DNA of 64,000 nt, from positions 71,767 to 135,766 of the forward strand of contig CAJMHW010000001.1 in the NCBI GenBank assembly GCA_905213325.1, given 5' to 3'. The notes under the pieces were generated by a model. The model saw only the letters and a list, made by a program, of their open reading frames with translations, was not told the DNA's origin and searched no databases. The first letter of the stretch is position 1. Each line of letters opens with the position of its first letter. The stretch comes from Collinsella aerofaciens (GTDB taxonomy: Bacteria; Actinomycetota; Coriobacteriia; Coriobacteriales; Coriobacteriaceae). The position numbers and the translations under genes are program-made. This document shows, one piece after another, positions 25,891 to 34,682 of the stretch.

Positions 25891-27354
25891 TTACTCGTCG
25901 TGCTTCTCCTCACGGTGTGCAGCAGCGCGTGCGTCGTGGATGCCCTTGATCGCGGCATGGCGAGCCGTTCGGGCATCATGGATGGCGTCGCGAGCCTCGG
26001 CGGTCGTCGCCTTGGCAGAGCGCAACTTGGCGGCCAGATCGGGGTTGGTTTCGGCGACCGCGGTAATCGTGGGGCCGTCGAGCTCCTCTTGCGTGGGCTC
26101 GGCCAAAAAGTCGATAGCATACTGGGCGGCCACCATGGAGCCCTTTGCCAGCACGGTCTCGTCAATTTTGTAAAAGCAGGAATGTTGGGCGTACGTGGCG
26201 CCGATCTTGGGGTTGCGCGTACCTACAAAGGCGAGCACGCCCGGTACGCGACGCAGGTACTCCGAAAAATCCTCGCCCGAAAGCGTGCCACGGTAATGGC
26301 CTTGACCGGTGGGGCCCAGGCACTTGATTACAGCCTGACGGCAGCGCTCGCTCGAGGCGACCTCGTTTTCGACCTTGTAGTTGGCGATGGTGTAGTCGGT
26401 GAGCTCAGCCTCGGCGCCCAAGGCGGCCGCGGTGTGCTCCACGATACGGCGCATAAGCTCCGGCATTTCCTCGTGGGTCGAATCTCCGTAGGTGCGCACC
26501 GTACCGGCGAGGTAGGCCGTGCCGGCGATAACGTTACGCGCGGTGCCGCCATGCAACTCGCCGACGGTGATGACGGCCGGCTCGTAGGGGCTGATTTCGC
26601 GCGAGACGATGGTCTGCAGGACGTTGACAATCTCGGCGGCAACCATGACGGCGTCGTGGCCGCGCTGGGGCATGGCGCCATGGCACGAGGTGCCGCGGAC
26701 GTCGATGCGGAACCAGTCGGTATTGGCCATGCGCGGACCGGGCTCGCAGCTCACGGTGCCGGCGTCGACCTCACTCCAGATGTGCGCGGCGTAGGCGCCA
26801 TCGACGCCGTCGAGCACGCCGGTGCCGATCATGAGCTTGGCGCCCTGGCCGTTTTCCTCGCTGGGCTGGAACACGATGCGGACCTCGCCGTGGATGTCGT
26901 CGGTCATATGGCGCAGGATTTGCAGCGTTCCGAGCATCATGGCGATATGGCAGTCGTGGCCGCAGGCGTGCATGCAGCCCTCGTTGACGCTGGCGAACTC
27001 CTCGCCGGTCTGCTCGGTGACGGGCAGGGCGTCGATGTCGGCGCGCAGCAGGATGCGGCGGCGTGGCGTGCCGTCCTCGCGATAGGCGTCGGGCGCGGTG
27101 CCGCGAAGGGTCGCCACAAGGCCCGTCTTGAGCGGACGCTCGTAGGGGATATTCATGGCGTCGAGCTGGTTGGCGATGTCGGAGGTCGTGCGCTCCTCGG
27201 CAAGGCTCAGCTCCGGGTGCTTATGGAAGTGCCGGCGCTGCTTGATGATATAGGGTTCAAACTCGGTAGCGATATCTTTGATGGCTGTGGTGACGTCGTC
27301 AGCCGCGCGAGCCTCAGTCGCCGCCATAATCTGCTGTGCCTTGGTCTTCGTCAT
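25891..27354 (-). CDS. M20-family amidohydrolase/peptidase (M20D, AbgB/hippurate-hydrolase type)
   Basis: A 487-aa metallo-amidohydrolase. Motifs: HKHPELSLAEERT, the metal ligand region LLRADIDALPVTEQTG, EGCMHACGHDCHIAMMLG (His and Asp ligands) and PSEENGQGAKLMIGTG (catalytic Glu pair). RGTSCHGAMPQRGHDAV belongs to the lid/dimerisation domain. Family members hydrolyse N-acyl amino acids or p-aminobenzoyl-glutamate. The charged 60-residue C-terminal tail (DARTARHAAIKGIHDARAAA) is an unusual extension. The start at 27354 is chosen because AAGGAG precedes it; 73 further in-frame codons upstream overlap the divergent promoter region. Confidence 0.88.
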   Translation of the reverse strand: MTKTKAQQIMAATEARAADDVTTAIKDIATEFEPYIIKQRRHFHKHPELSLAEERTTSDIANQLDAMNIPYERPLKTGLVATLRGTAPDAYREDGTPRRRILLRADIDALPVTEQTGEEFASVNEGCMHACGHDCHIAMMLGTLQILRHMTDDIHGEVRIVFQPSEENGQGAKLMIGTGVLDGVDGAYAAHIWSEVDAGTVSCEPGPRMANTDWFRIDVRGTSCHGAMPQRGHDAVMVAAEIVNVLQTIVSREISPYEPAVITVGELHGGTARNVIAGTAYLAGTVRTYGDSTHEEMPELMRRIVEHTAAALGAEAELTDYTIANYKVENEVASSERCRQAVIKCLGPTGQGHYRGTLSGEDFSEYLRRVPGVLAFVGTRNPKIGATYAQHSCFYKIDETVLAKGSMVAAQYAIDFLAEPTQEELDGPTITAVAETNPDLAAKLRSAKATTAEARDAIHDARTARHAAIKGIHDARAAAHREEKHDE

Positions 27355-27510
27355 GGTCGATTTGCTCCTTGCTGGGTTGATCGCAAAATCGTACAGGCTC
27401 TCTCCAGTATGCCACCTGCCGCTAGGGCTGGTAAAGTTGCCGTTTGCCGCTTGGGGTTTTGTTACAAGGGCGGGGGAGTACACTCGGGGGTGTTGAATTT
27501 CCTGCCAGAA

Positions 27511-29160
27511 ATGGGGATGCCCATGCAACATATCGATCGGATTATCCGCTCCAAGAACGTTTTTACCGCGCAAGATGGCATCGATACCGCCCGTGAGCTA
27601 GCGATTGCCATCGCAGGCGACCGTATCGTCGCAGTCGGTGCGCCCGATGACGTGATTGCCGCCGCACCTGCCGCCACGCCGGTTCTCGACTACGGCGAGC
27701 AATTCATCTGCCCCGGTTTCCATGACGCTCATCTGCACTTCTTCCATACCTCGGTCGGATCCTCGCCGTACATGCTCATGGATATGGGCACGTCAGAGGC
27801 GGCGCTGGTGCAGCACGCGCTCGAGTTTTCCCAGGACCTGCCCGACGACGCTTGGGTTGTGACGCAGGGCTGGCGCGACTACCGTTGGGACCCGCCTGAG
27901 CATCCTACCAAGGCGTCGCTCGATGCGGCATTCCCCGATCGTCCCTGCGTTATGTACTCGGGCGACGGGCATACGCTTTGGCTCAACAGCCGCGCACTCG
28001 AGGCGCTCGGCGTCACGCGCGACAGTGAGCCGCCAGCGGGCGGCAGCTACGACAAGGACGCAAACGGTGAACTCACGGGCATTGCGCACGAGGCGGCTGC
28101 CATGCAGCTGCTGCCGCGCTGCCTTGAGTGGCTGGGCGAAGATCGCATCGCAAGCGCTTACGCCGATCAAATGAGGCGCATGGCCGAGCAGGGCATCACC
28201 TCGATTTGCGATATGTCGCTCATGCCCATGCCGGGCTGCGATTTTATCCGCGACGATGTCTATGACAAACTGCAGATGGCCGGCAAGCTGGGCATTCGTG
28301 CCCATCTGTTCCCCACGCTGCTGGATGACCAGACGCGTCTAGAAGAGCTCCAGGTACGTTACGCGAACAACGCGCTGCTTTCGGCGCCGGGTTTTAAGCA
28401 GTTTTTCGACGGCGTGTCGAGCGAACACACGGCATATCTCACCGAGCCCTATACCAATCCGCGCTTCCCTGGCGACCAGGGCCGTCTGACGGTCCCGGCT
28501 GAGCGCATGCGCAAACTGGTTCTGGCGGCTGCGGAGCGCGGCCACACTGTGCGTATCCACGTCATCGGCGACGGTGCGATTCATGCCGCACTCGATATCT
28601 TTGAGGAGGCCGCCGGCCTGTACGGCCTGCCCCAGCACGGCCGTAACACGCTCGAGCATCTGGAGAACCTTCTGCCCGAGGACATCGATCGCCTGCGCAA
28701 GCTCAACGTGGTCGCTTCGAGCCAGCCCTGTCACATTACACTCGACCCGGGTGGACCGGAGCGCGATCTGGGCCTGGAGCGCAGCCGCATCATGTGGCCG
28801 TTCGCAACCTATAGGCAGCGCGGCATTCGCCAAGCCTTTGGTACCGACAGCCCTATCACGCCCGTTACCAGCATGAACGTGCTCTACACGGCTATTACGC
28901 GTCAGGACCCCAAAAGCCACTGGCCCGAGGGCGGCTGGTTGCCGAGCGAGCGCATCGATGCAGCTACGGCTCTGCGCAACTACACCCTGGGCAGCGCCTA
29001 TGCAGCGGGCGACGAGCAAAACCTTGGCAGCTTGGAGCCTGGCAAGTACGCCGACCTGGTAGTCCTGGACCAAAACCCGCTCACCATCGACCCCCAAGAG
29101 CTCCAGGCCACCAAGGTTCAGGCCACCTACCTGGCAGGTAACTTGATCTACGAGCGCTAG
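27511..29160 (+). CDS. YtcJ-type amidohydrolase (TIM-barrel, amidohydrolase family 3)
   Basis: A 549-aa metal-dependent hydrolase. It has the N-terminal beta-sandwich (IIRSKNVFTAQDG), the metal-binding HxH in CPGFHDAHLHFF, the conserved GWRDYRWDPPEHPTKASLD block, a later HVIGDGAIHAALDIFE, and FGTDSPITPVTSMN with the catalytic Asp. A closing sandwich strand reads LEPGKYADLVVLDQNP. Substrate unknown; relatives act on amides and cyclic compounds. Three in-frame Met codons (27511, 27517, 27523) follow a weak GGGG site, so the exact start is uncertain. It is divergent from the M20 gene, which suggests joint use on an acylated or amide substrate. Confidence 0.85.
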   Translation: MGMPMQHIDRIIRSKNVFTAQDGIDTARELAIAIAGDRIVAVGAPDDVIAAAPAATPVLDYGEQFICPGFHDAHLHFFHTSVGSSPYMLMDMGTSEAALVQHALEFSQDLPDDAWVVTQGWRDYRWDPPEHPTKASLDAAFPDRPCVMYSGDGHTLWLNSRALEALGVTRDSEPPAGGSYDKDANGELTGIAHEAAAMQLLPRCLEWLGEDRIASAYADQMRRMAEQGITSICDMSLMPMPGCDFIRDDVYDKLQMAGKLGIRAHLFPTLLDDQTRLEELQVRYANNALLSAPGFKQFFDGVSSEHTAYLTEPYTNPRFPGDQGRLTVPAERMRKLVLAAAERGHTVRIHVIGDGAIHAALDIFEEAAGLYGLPQHGRNTLEHLENLLPEDIDRLRKLNVVASSQPCHITLDPGGPERDLGLERSRIMWPFATYRQRGIRQAFGTDSPITPVTSMNVLYTAITRQDPKSHWPEGGWLPSERIDAATALRNYTLGSAYAAGDEQNLGSLEPGKYADLVVLDQNPLTIDPQELQATKVQATYLAGNLIYER

Positions 29161-29177
29161 CCCCATACCCCACTCAT

Positions 29178-29206
29178 AAGGGGCACGTTTCAGCAACGTG
29201 CCCCTT
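29178..29206 (+). terminator. Terminator of the YtcJ-type gene
   Basis: Perfect 12-bp stem AAGGGGCACGTT / AACGTGCCCCTT (29178-29189 with 29195-29206) followed by TCTTATT. Confidence 0.8.
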
Positions 29207-29280
29207 TCTTATTCGCACCATCTGCATCGCCATTTTGCTGCACCGACTTTTTTGAATACCGGGACCGAATTAGTTAACCT

Positions 29281-29427
29281 GGCTCCCGTGTGGCTCCGGA
29301 GGGGCGGGGCATAAGGTTTATCGCGAGTTCCGCACGAGCCGAAGGCCACTTAATGTGGCCTTCGTGCGAGCAGGACTGCCCGAGCAGGAAACCTTATGCC
29401 CCGCCCCTCCGGAGCCACACGGGAGCC
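29281..29427. repeat. Long perfect inverted repeat A (39-bp arms, 69-bp centre) upstream of groES
   Basis: The arm at 29281-29319 (outer end GGCTCCCGTGTGGCTCC) recurs as an exact reverse complement at 29389-29427. The 69-bp centre contains a nested hairpin, GAAGGCCAC (29341-29349) with GTGGCCTTC (29355-29363), extended by CGCAC/GTGCG across a bulge. Total 147 bp. Confidence 0.9.
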
Positions 29428-29468
29428 ACCGCTAAGTTATCCCCCGGCATTCAGAAAATCTAAGTGCC

Positions 29469-29503
29469 AAAAAATAAGATTTTTTGACTCTGTGTTGTAT
29501 AAC
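29469..29503 (+). promoter_or_regulatory. Possible groES promoter region with AT palindrome
   Basis: AAAAAAT-aag-ATTTTTT (29469-29485) is a perfect palindrome. TATAAC at 29498-29503 could be a -10 box, but no -35 at normal spacing was found. No CIRCE (TTAGCACTC-N9-GAGTGCTAA) is present. Confidence 0.35.
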
Positions 29504-29553
29504 CCGCCATTCGTGGGTACCATTCAACGCGTACGCAAACAAAAAGGGGTAAC

Positions 29554-29574
29554 CCGCGCGGCATGACCGCGCGG
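29554..29574 (+). promoter_or_regulatory. 5'-UTR hairpin ahead of the groES ribosome site
   Basis: CCGCGCGG (29554-29561), loop CATGA, CCGCGCGG (29567-29574), 6 bp before AAGGAGG. It could affect mRNA stability or start-site access. Confidence 0.4.
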
Positions 29575-29595
29575 CCCACAAAGGAGGAAACAAGC

Positions 29596-29889
29596 ATGTC
29601 GTCTTTGAAGCCGCTTGCAGATCGTGTTCTGGTCAAGCCCGACGAGGCCGAGCAGAAGACCGCTTCTGGTCTGTATATCGCCAGCAACGCTCAGGAGAAG
29701 CCGCAGCGCGGCACCATCGTTGCCGTTGGCGCCGGCAAGGTCAACGACAAGGGTGAGCGCATCCCCATGGACGTCAAGGTCGGTGACGTTGTCATCTACG
29801 GTAAGTTCGGTGGCAACGAGGTCAAGGTCGACGGCGAGAAGTATCTGCTGATGCGCGCCGACGACATCTACGCTGTCGTCGAGGCCTAG
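29596..29889 (+). CDS. groES: Co-chaperonin GroES
   Basis: A 97-aa protein. LKPLADRVLVKPDEAEQKTASGLYI is the classic GroES N-terminus; the mobile loop lies in EQKTASGLYIASNAQEKPQ, and GKVNDKGERIPMDVKVGDVVIYGKFGG and YLLMRADDIYAVVEA close the fold. It caps the GroEL cavity during ATP-driven folding. The ATG at 29596 follows AAGGAGG; an upstream in-frame ATG at 29563 lies inside the UTR hairpin. groEL follows 96 bp later with its own ribosome site, so the genes form a short operon. Confidence 0.98.
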   Translation: MSSLKPLADRVLVKPDEAEQKTASGLYIASNAQEKPQRGTIVAVGAGKVNDKGERIPMDVKVGDVVIYGKFGGNEVKVDGEKYLLMRADDIYAVVEA

Positions 29890-29985
29890 TCTCGTCAGAA
29901 TCTCTGATTCGTCTTTGAACGCGCCCGCCGCATAGGACTCGGAAGCGGCGACGCGAGTCACATTTCTTTTGGAGGATTACCTACC

Positions 29986-31623
29986 ATGGCAAAGAACATT
30001 ACGTTCAACACCGATGCCCGCGCTAAGCTCGCCAAGGGCGTCAACACTCTGGCCGACGCCGTTACCGTCACCATGGGCCCCAAGGGTCGCTACGTTGCGC
30101 TGCAGCGCACGTTCGGTGCCCCGACCATCACCAACGACGGCGTTTCTGTCGCCAAGGAGATCGAGCTCGAGGACAACATCGAGAACATGGGTGCCCAGCT
30201 GGTGAAGGAGGTTGCCACCAAGACCAACGACACCGTGGGTGACGGCACCACCACCGCAACTCTGCTCGCCCAGGCCATCGTCAACGACGGTCTGCGCAAC
30301 GTCGCCGCTGGCGCCAACCCGCTGGCCATCCGTCGCGGCATCGACAAGGCCGTCAACGCCGCCGTCGCCGAGATGAAGAAGCAGGCCAAGCCGGTCGAGA
30401 CCAAGGAGCAGATCGCTTCCGTCGGTACCATCTCCGCCGGTGACCCCGAGGTCGGCGAGAAGATCGCCGAGGCCATGGAGGTCGTGGGCAAGGACGGCGT
30501 CATCACCGTCGAGGATTCCCAGACGTTCGACATCACCATCGACACCGTCGAGGGCATGCAGTTCGACAAGGGCTATGTCTCCGCTTACTTCGTCACGGAC
30601 AACGACCGCATGGAGGCCGTGATGAAGGATCCGTACATCCTCATCACCGACCAGAAGATCTCCAGCGTTCAGGACATCATGCCCGTTCTCGAGGCTGTCC
30701 AGCGTGCTGGCCGTGGCCTGCTCATCATCGCTGAGGACATCGACGGCGAGGCTCTGCCCACCCTCGTCCTCAACAAGATCCGCGGCGCCCTCAACGTCTG
30801 CGCCGTCAAGGCTCCGGGTTACGGCGATCGCCGCAAGCGCATCCTCGAGGACATCGCCGTCCTCACCGGTGGTCAGGCTGCTCTGGATGAGCTGGGCGTG
30901 AAGGTCGCTGACATCACCGCCGATATGCTCGGTACCGCTAAGTCCGTCACCATCTCCAAGGACAACACCGTCGTCGTCGGCGGCGCTGGCTCCAAGGAGG
31001 CCATCGACGCCCGTATCGCTCAGATCAAGGGCGAGATGGAGAACACCACCTCTGACTTCGACCGCGAGAAGCTCCAGGAGCGCCTGGCCAAGCTCTCCGG
31101 TGGCGTTGCCGTCATCAAGGTCGGAGCTGCTACCGAGTCCGAGCTCAAGGAGATCAAGCACCGTGTCGAGGACGCCCTGCAGGCTACCCGCGCTGCTGTC
31201 GAGGAGGGCATTGTCGCTGGCGGCGGCGTCGCCTTCATGGACGCTGCTCCTGCGCTCGACGCTGTCGAGATCGACGACCCCGAGGAGAAGATCGGCGTCG
31301 ACATCGTCAAGAAGGCTTTGACCGCTCCGGTCGCCACCATCGCCAAGAACGCTGGCTTTGAGGGCGCTGTCGTGGTCGACAAGGTCGCCGAGCTGCCCGC
31401 CGGCCAGGGTCTCAACTCTGCCAACGGCGAGTGGGGCGACATGATCGAGATGGGCGTCCTCGACCCCGTCAAGGTCAGCCGCGTCACCCTGCAGAACGCT
31501 GCTTCTGTCGCCAGCCTGATCCTCATCACCGAGGCCACCGTCTCCGATGTGCCCAAGAACACTCAGCTTGAGGATGCTATCGCTGCTGCTACCGCTGGTC
31601 AGCAGGGCGGCGGTATGTACTAA
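29986..31623 (+). CDS. groEL: Chaperonin GroEL
   Basis: A 545-aa chaperonin that forms the double-ring folding chamber. It has TMGPKGRYVALQ, the ATP-site GDGTTTATLLAQAI, the apical-domain sequence GYVSAYFVTDNDRMEA, KAPGYGDRRK, and VGAATESELKEIKHRVEDAL. The C-terminus ends GQQGGGMY, a short Gly-Met tail. It is full length and without oddities. TTGGAGG precedes the ATG. Codon use is strongly biased to C-ending codons, as expected for a highly expressed gene. A long inverted repeat holding a terminator-like hairpin follows. Confidence 0.98.
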   Translation: MAKNITFNTDARAKLAKGVNTLADAVTVTMGPKGRYVALQRTFGAPTITNDGVSVAKEIELEDNIENMGAQLVKEVATKTNDTVGDGTTTATLLAQAIVNDGLRNVAAGANPLAIRRGIDKAVNAAVAEMKKQAKPVETKEQIASVGTISAGDPEVGEKIAEAMEVVGKDGVITVEDSQTFDITIDTVEGMQFDKGYVSAYFVTDNDRMEAVMKDPYILITDQKISSVQDIMPVLEAVQRAGRGLLIIAEDIDGEALPTLVLNKIRGALNVCAVKAPGYGDRRKRILEDIAVLTGGQAALDELGVKVADITADMLGTAKSVTISKDNTVVVGGAGSKEAIDARIAQIKGEMENTTSDFDREKLQERLAKLSGGVAVIKVGAATESELKEIKHRVEDALQATRAAVEEGIVAGGGVAFMDAAPALDAVEIDDPEEKIGVDIVKKALTAPVATIAKNAGFEGAVVVDKVAELPAGQGLNSANGEWGDMIEMGVLDPVKVSRVTLQNAASVASLILITEATVSDVPKNTQLEDAIAAATAGQQGGGMY

Positions 31624-31649
31624 GGCCGACAAGGTCTAGAACTCCCACC

Positions 31650-31792
31650 GGGGATCCGGGGGCGGGACGGGGTTTCTCTCCGGAACGTCCTCGGACATGC
31701 AAAGAGGCTCCGCATCGCGCTTCGCGCTGCGGAGCCTCTTTGCGTCCTGCGGAATGTTCCGGAGAGAAACCCCGTCCCGCCCCCGGATCCCC
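31650..31792. repeat. Long perfect inverted repeat B (37-bp arms, 69-bp centre) downstream of groEL
   Basis: The arm at 31650-31686 (outer end GGGGATCCGGGGGCGGG) recurs as an exact reverse complement at 31756-31792. The centre is again 69 bp and holds a nested hairpin. Arm sequence differs from inverted repeat A, but the architecture is the same. Total 143 bp. Confidence 0.9.
31701..31741 (+). terminator. groEL terminator nested in inverted repeat B
   Basis: AAAGAGGCTCCGCA (31701-31714) pairs with TGCGGAGCCTCTTT (31728-31741); GCGC-TTC-GCGC continues the stem after a 2-base bulge. It ends in CTCTTT. Confidence 0.8.
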
Positions 31793-31998
31793 TGCGTTTA
31801 CGGCCTTGAGGTCGGCGTGGGCGGAGAATGTGGTTGATGGGGATACGTGTCCCTTTCGCTGTTTCGCGGCTTTGCCGCGAAAAGCGCGTTACTTTGGGAT
31901 GGGTGGGGAACGTGGTTGTTGCGGCAGCTGATCCCCACCATAAATTACCCTCGGCATACTTGCGCGAGTGATTGCTCGTGCTACACTTGCAATTGCTG
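31793..31998. other. Intergenic region between repeat B and the FMN riboswitch
   Basis: No gene. It contains a hairpin TTTCGCGGC-TTT-GCCGCGAAA (31862-31882) and two short similar stretches, GAATGTGGTTGATG and GAACGTGGTTGTTG. Confidence 0.6.
31960..31987 (+). promoter_or_regulatory. Probable promoter of the riboflavin-uptake operon
   Basis: TTGCGC (31960-31965) and TACACT (31982-31987) with a 16-bp spacer, placing transcription start just ahead of the FMN riboswitch. Confidence 0.45.
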
Positions 31999-32180
31999 TT
32001 TCAGGGCGGGGTGGAATTCCCCACTGGCGGTAAATCGGGCGGTGCCAAAGGGGTGCCGTGGCGCAGGCGAGGCGTCTGCGACCGAGCCGATGAGTCCGCG
32101 ACCCGTGCGTGTGTTGGTTCGCATGCCGGCTGAACTGGTGAGATCCCAGTACCAACGGTTAGAGTCCGGATGAAAGAGGC
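31999..32180 (+). ncRNA. FMN riboswitch (RFN element)
   Basis: Contains the universal RFN blocks TTCAGGGCGGGGTGGAATTC, CCCCACTGGCGGTAAAT, the closing CCAACGGTTAGAGTCCGG and ATGAAAGAGG, with intervening hairpins. It senses FMN and switches off the downstream gene. The ribosome site of ribU (AGGTGA) begins right after the aptamer and no separate terminator is seen, so control of translation initiation is the likelier mechanism. An ATG inside the aptamer (32170) is in frame with ribU but is not a credible start. Confidence 0.96.
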
Positions 32181-32190
32181 AGGTGATCTT

Positions 32191-32781
32191 ATGTCTGAAC
32201 AGTCACAGCATATCCATTTTGAGAACACGAATAGGTGGAGCACCAAACAGCTCGTAACCATGGCGCTGATGTGTGCCCTGGGCGCGCTCTTTATGTATGT
32301 GCAGCTGCCCATCCTTCCTTCGGCGCCGTTTTTGACGTATGACCCGTCGCTGGTGCCGGCGATGGTGTGTGGATTTGCGTATGGGCCTGGTGCCGGCACC
32401 GCTGTTGCCGCTATGGCGATCGTTATCCATGCGCTCACCACGGGCGACTGGGTCGGCGCGCTTATGAACTTGGTTGCCACGATGGGCTATATTTTGCCTG
32501 CGGCTATCGTCTATCAGAAGATGCACACCTACAAGGGTGCCGTGATTGGCCTGGCGCTGGGCGTTATTGCCGCTACGGCGCTTTCTATGGTTGCGAATCT
32601 GACCATTGGCGTTTGGTTCTGGTATGGTTCGGTCGATGTGATTGCCCCGCTTATGATTCCTGCCGTGCTGCCGTTCAACCTTATCAAGACCGTGCTTAAC
32701 TCGGTGTTGACGCTGGCGGTGTATAAGGCAGTCTCCAACCTCATTACGCCTAAAAAGGACCAGGTCAAAGGCCGCGCATGA
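32191..32781 (+). CDS. ribU: ECF riboflavin transporter S-component RibU
   Basis: A 196-aa membrane protein with about six hydrophobic segments. The start of the core reads TKQLVTMALMCALGALFMYVQLP with the AxxxA-type spacing that contacts EcfT in S-components. LTYDPSLVPAMVCGFAYGP and LMNLVATMGYILPAAIVYQ match RibU/ECF substrate-binding proteins. The riboswitch directly upstream identifies riboflavin (or FMN) as ligand. The ATG at 32191 follows AGGTGA. The 3' end overlaps the ATPase gene by 4 bp. Confidence 0.92.
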   Translation: MSEQSQHIHFENTNRWSTKQLVTMALMCALGALFMYVQLPILPSAPFLTYDPSLVPAMVCGFAYGPGAGTAVAAMAIVIHALTTGDWVGALMNLVATMGYILPAAIVYQKMHTYKGAVIGLALGVIAATALSMVANLTIGVWFWYGSVDVIAPLMIPAVLPFNLIKTVLNSVLTLAVYKAVSNLITPKKDQVKGRA

Positions 32782-34682
32782 TTGAGTGTCGGGGCATCTC
32801 ATTTAGCTACGACGGCGCTGCGAAAGCGCTCGATGGTGTCGATCTGAACATCGAGGATGGCGAGTTTTTCTGCATCCTCGGCGGAAACGGGTCGGGCAAG
32901 TCGACGTTTGCCAAGCACCTGAATGCGCTGCTGCAGCCCGATGCCGGCACGGTGCGCATCGATGGCATGGATGCGTCCGACCCCGAGCTGGTCTACGACA
33001 TTCGCTCGACTGCGGGCATGGTATTCCAGAACCCGGATGATCAGCTGGTGGCGACGCTTGTCGAGGACGATGTTGCCTTTGGTCCCGAAAACTTGGGCGT
33101 GCCATCGGCCCAGATCGCGCAGCGTGTGCGGGATGTGCTGAAGGCCGTGGGCCTGGTGGGCTTTGAGCGCCACGAGACCCATGCGCTTTCGGGTGGCCAA
33201 AAGCAGCGCGTGGCGCTTGCCGGCGTGCTTGCCATGGAACCGCGCGTGCTCATCTTGGACGAGGCGTCCTCGATGCTCGATCCGCGTGGACGCAAGGGCC
33301 TCATGAAGGCCTGCCGCGCCCTCCATGACCGTGGTATGACCATCGTGATGATCACGCACTTTATGGAAGAGGCCGCCGAGGCCGATCGAGTCGCGGTGTT
33401 TCAGGCGGGGCGCGTTGCCATGCTCGGTACGCCCGAGGAGATTCTGACACGGGCAGATGAGCTTGCGCGGTTGAACTTGGATATGCCGGAGTCGTGCCGT
33501 TTGGGCATGGCACTTCGTGCGAAGGGCGTGCCCGTTCATGCGCAGGTGCGCGAGGCGGATATGGTTGCCGAGATTGCACGGGCCTATACCGAGCGAAGTG
33601 AGGCAGGCACCGCGGGGCAGCCTTTCGCATCCCAGTTGGAAATCGCTGACGGCACTGTTCCGGCAGCCAACGAGGACAACGCGTCGGAGCCCGTCATCGA
33701 GCTATCCCATGTTTCGTACAGCTATTCGCTCAGTCCGCGCGAGCGCCGTCGCTGGCATAAGCGCTCGGTCACTGCGGGCAAATCGAACAAACAGGCTCTC
33801 TGGGGAAACGACCCCAGCAGTCCGTGGGCACTTCACGACGTGTCTTTGACGGTGCGTCGCGGCGAGTTCCTGGGCCTGGCGGGCCATACCGGTTCGGGTA
33901 AATCCACGCTGGTTCAGCATCTCAACGGATTAATCCGACCACAGGAGGGGAGCGTTTACGCACTGGGGCTCGACCTGTCGCAAAAGAAGGATGCCGCCGC
34001 GGTTAAGGCTAAGGTCGGCGTGGTGTTTCAATATCCCGAGCGGCAGCTGTTTGCCGAGACCGTGGTGCAGGACGTGGCATTTGGTCCGCACAATCTTGGC
34101 CTGTCGCAAGACGAGGTCGCGCGCCGCGTTGCGTCATCGCTCGCACGCGTGGGCCTCGACCTTGCCACGATAGGCGACAAGAGTCCCTTTGAGCTCTCGG
34201 GCGGACAGCAGCGGCGTGTGGCGTTTGCCGGTGTGCTTGCTATGGAGCCCGAGGTGCTGGTGCTCGATGAGCCCATGGCAGGTCTCGATCCGGCGGCCCG
34301 CAGGGATTTCCTGGAGCTCATTGGCTGTCTTCATGATGAGGGCCTGACCGTTGTCATGGTTTCGCACAGTATGGATGACCTGGCCAATTGCTGCGACCGC
34401 ATCGTTGTGATGAACGAAGGCGCGGTGTTTGCCGAGGGCACGCCCGCTCAGGTTTTTGCGCATGCGGATGAGCTTAAATCAATCGGCTTGGGTGTTCCCG
34501 CTGCCCAGCGCATGGCGCTGGCGCTAGCGGAAGCGGGCGTGCCGCTGCGTTGCGACGGGCTCTATACGGTTGAGTCGTTGGCCGACGAGTTGGCAGATTT
34601 GCTGATCGGTCGCTCAGACGGTTCTTCTAACGTCTCGGACAGGGCCAAATCCGAAACGATCGCGCGAGAGGAGGGCTGCTAA
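32778..34682 (+). CDS. Fused ECF transporter ATPase (EcfA1-EcfA2 in one chain)
   Basis: A 634-aa protein with two complete ABC domains. Domain 1 (residues 1-275) has Walker A GGNGSGKST, Q-loop VFQNPDDQL, signature ALSGGQKQRVA and Walker B LILDEASSMLDP. Domain 2 (about 310-600) has GHTGSGKST, VFQYPERQL, ELSGGQQRRVA and VLVLDEPMAGLDP. The linker (about 270-310) is acidic and Ala-rich. ECF transporters usually use two separate ATPase genes; here they are joined, fixing a heterodimer. It overlaps ribU by 4 bp and ecfT by 1 bp. It probably also energises other S-components encoded elsewhere. Confidence 0.95.
   Translation: MIECRGISFSYDGAAKALDGVDLNIEDGEFFCILGGNGSGKSTFAKHLNALLQPDAGTVRIDGMDASDPELVYDIRSTAGMVFQNPDDQLVATLVEDDVAFGPENLGVPSAQIAQRVRDVLKAVGLVGFERHETHALSGGQKQRVALAGVLAMEPRVLILDEASSMLDPRGRKGLMKACRALHDRGMTIVMITHFMEEAAEADRVAVFQAGRVAMLGTPEEILTRADELARLNLDMPESCRLGMALRAKGVPVHAQVREADMVAEIARAYTERSEAGTAGQPFASQLEIADGTVPAANEDNASEPVIELSHVSYSYSLSPRERRRWHKRSVTAGKSNKQALWGNDPSSPWALHDVSLTVRRGEFLGLAGHTGSGKSTLVQHLNGLIRPQEGSVYALGLDLSQKKDAAAVKAKVGVVFQYPERQLFAETVVQDVAFGPHNLGLSQDEVARRVASSLARVGLDLATIGDKSPFELSGGQQRRVAFAGVLAMEPEVLVLDEPMAGLDPAARRDFLELIGCLHDEGLTVVMVSHSMDDLANCCDRIVVMNEGAVFAEGTPAQVFAHADELKSIGLGVPAAQRMALALAEAGVPLRCDGLYTVESLADELADLLIGRSDGSSNVSDRAKSETIAREEGC

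Larger units (their letters stand above)
29161..29595. other. 435-bp region upstream of groES, no gene
   Basis: From left to right: terminator (29178), long inverted repeat (29281-29427), an AT palindrome (29469-29485), a -10-like TATAAC (29498-29503), and a 5'-UTR hairpin (29554-29574). No protein frame is supported. Confidence 0.75.

Noticed and set aside
25807..27510. Long + strand frame running into the YtcJ-type amidohydrolase, as if one 1117-aa protein
   Set aside because: It is antisense to the clear M20 peptidase gene; homology to amidohydrolases begins only near 27530.
32170..32190. Upstream ATG start for ribU
   Set aside because: It lies inside the conserved 3' strand of the FMN aptamer; the start at 32191 has a ribosome site.
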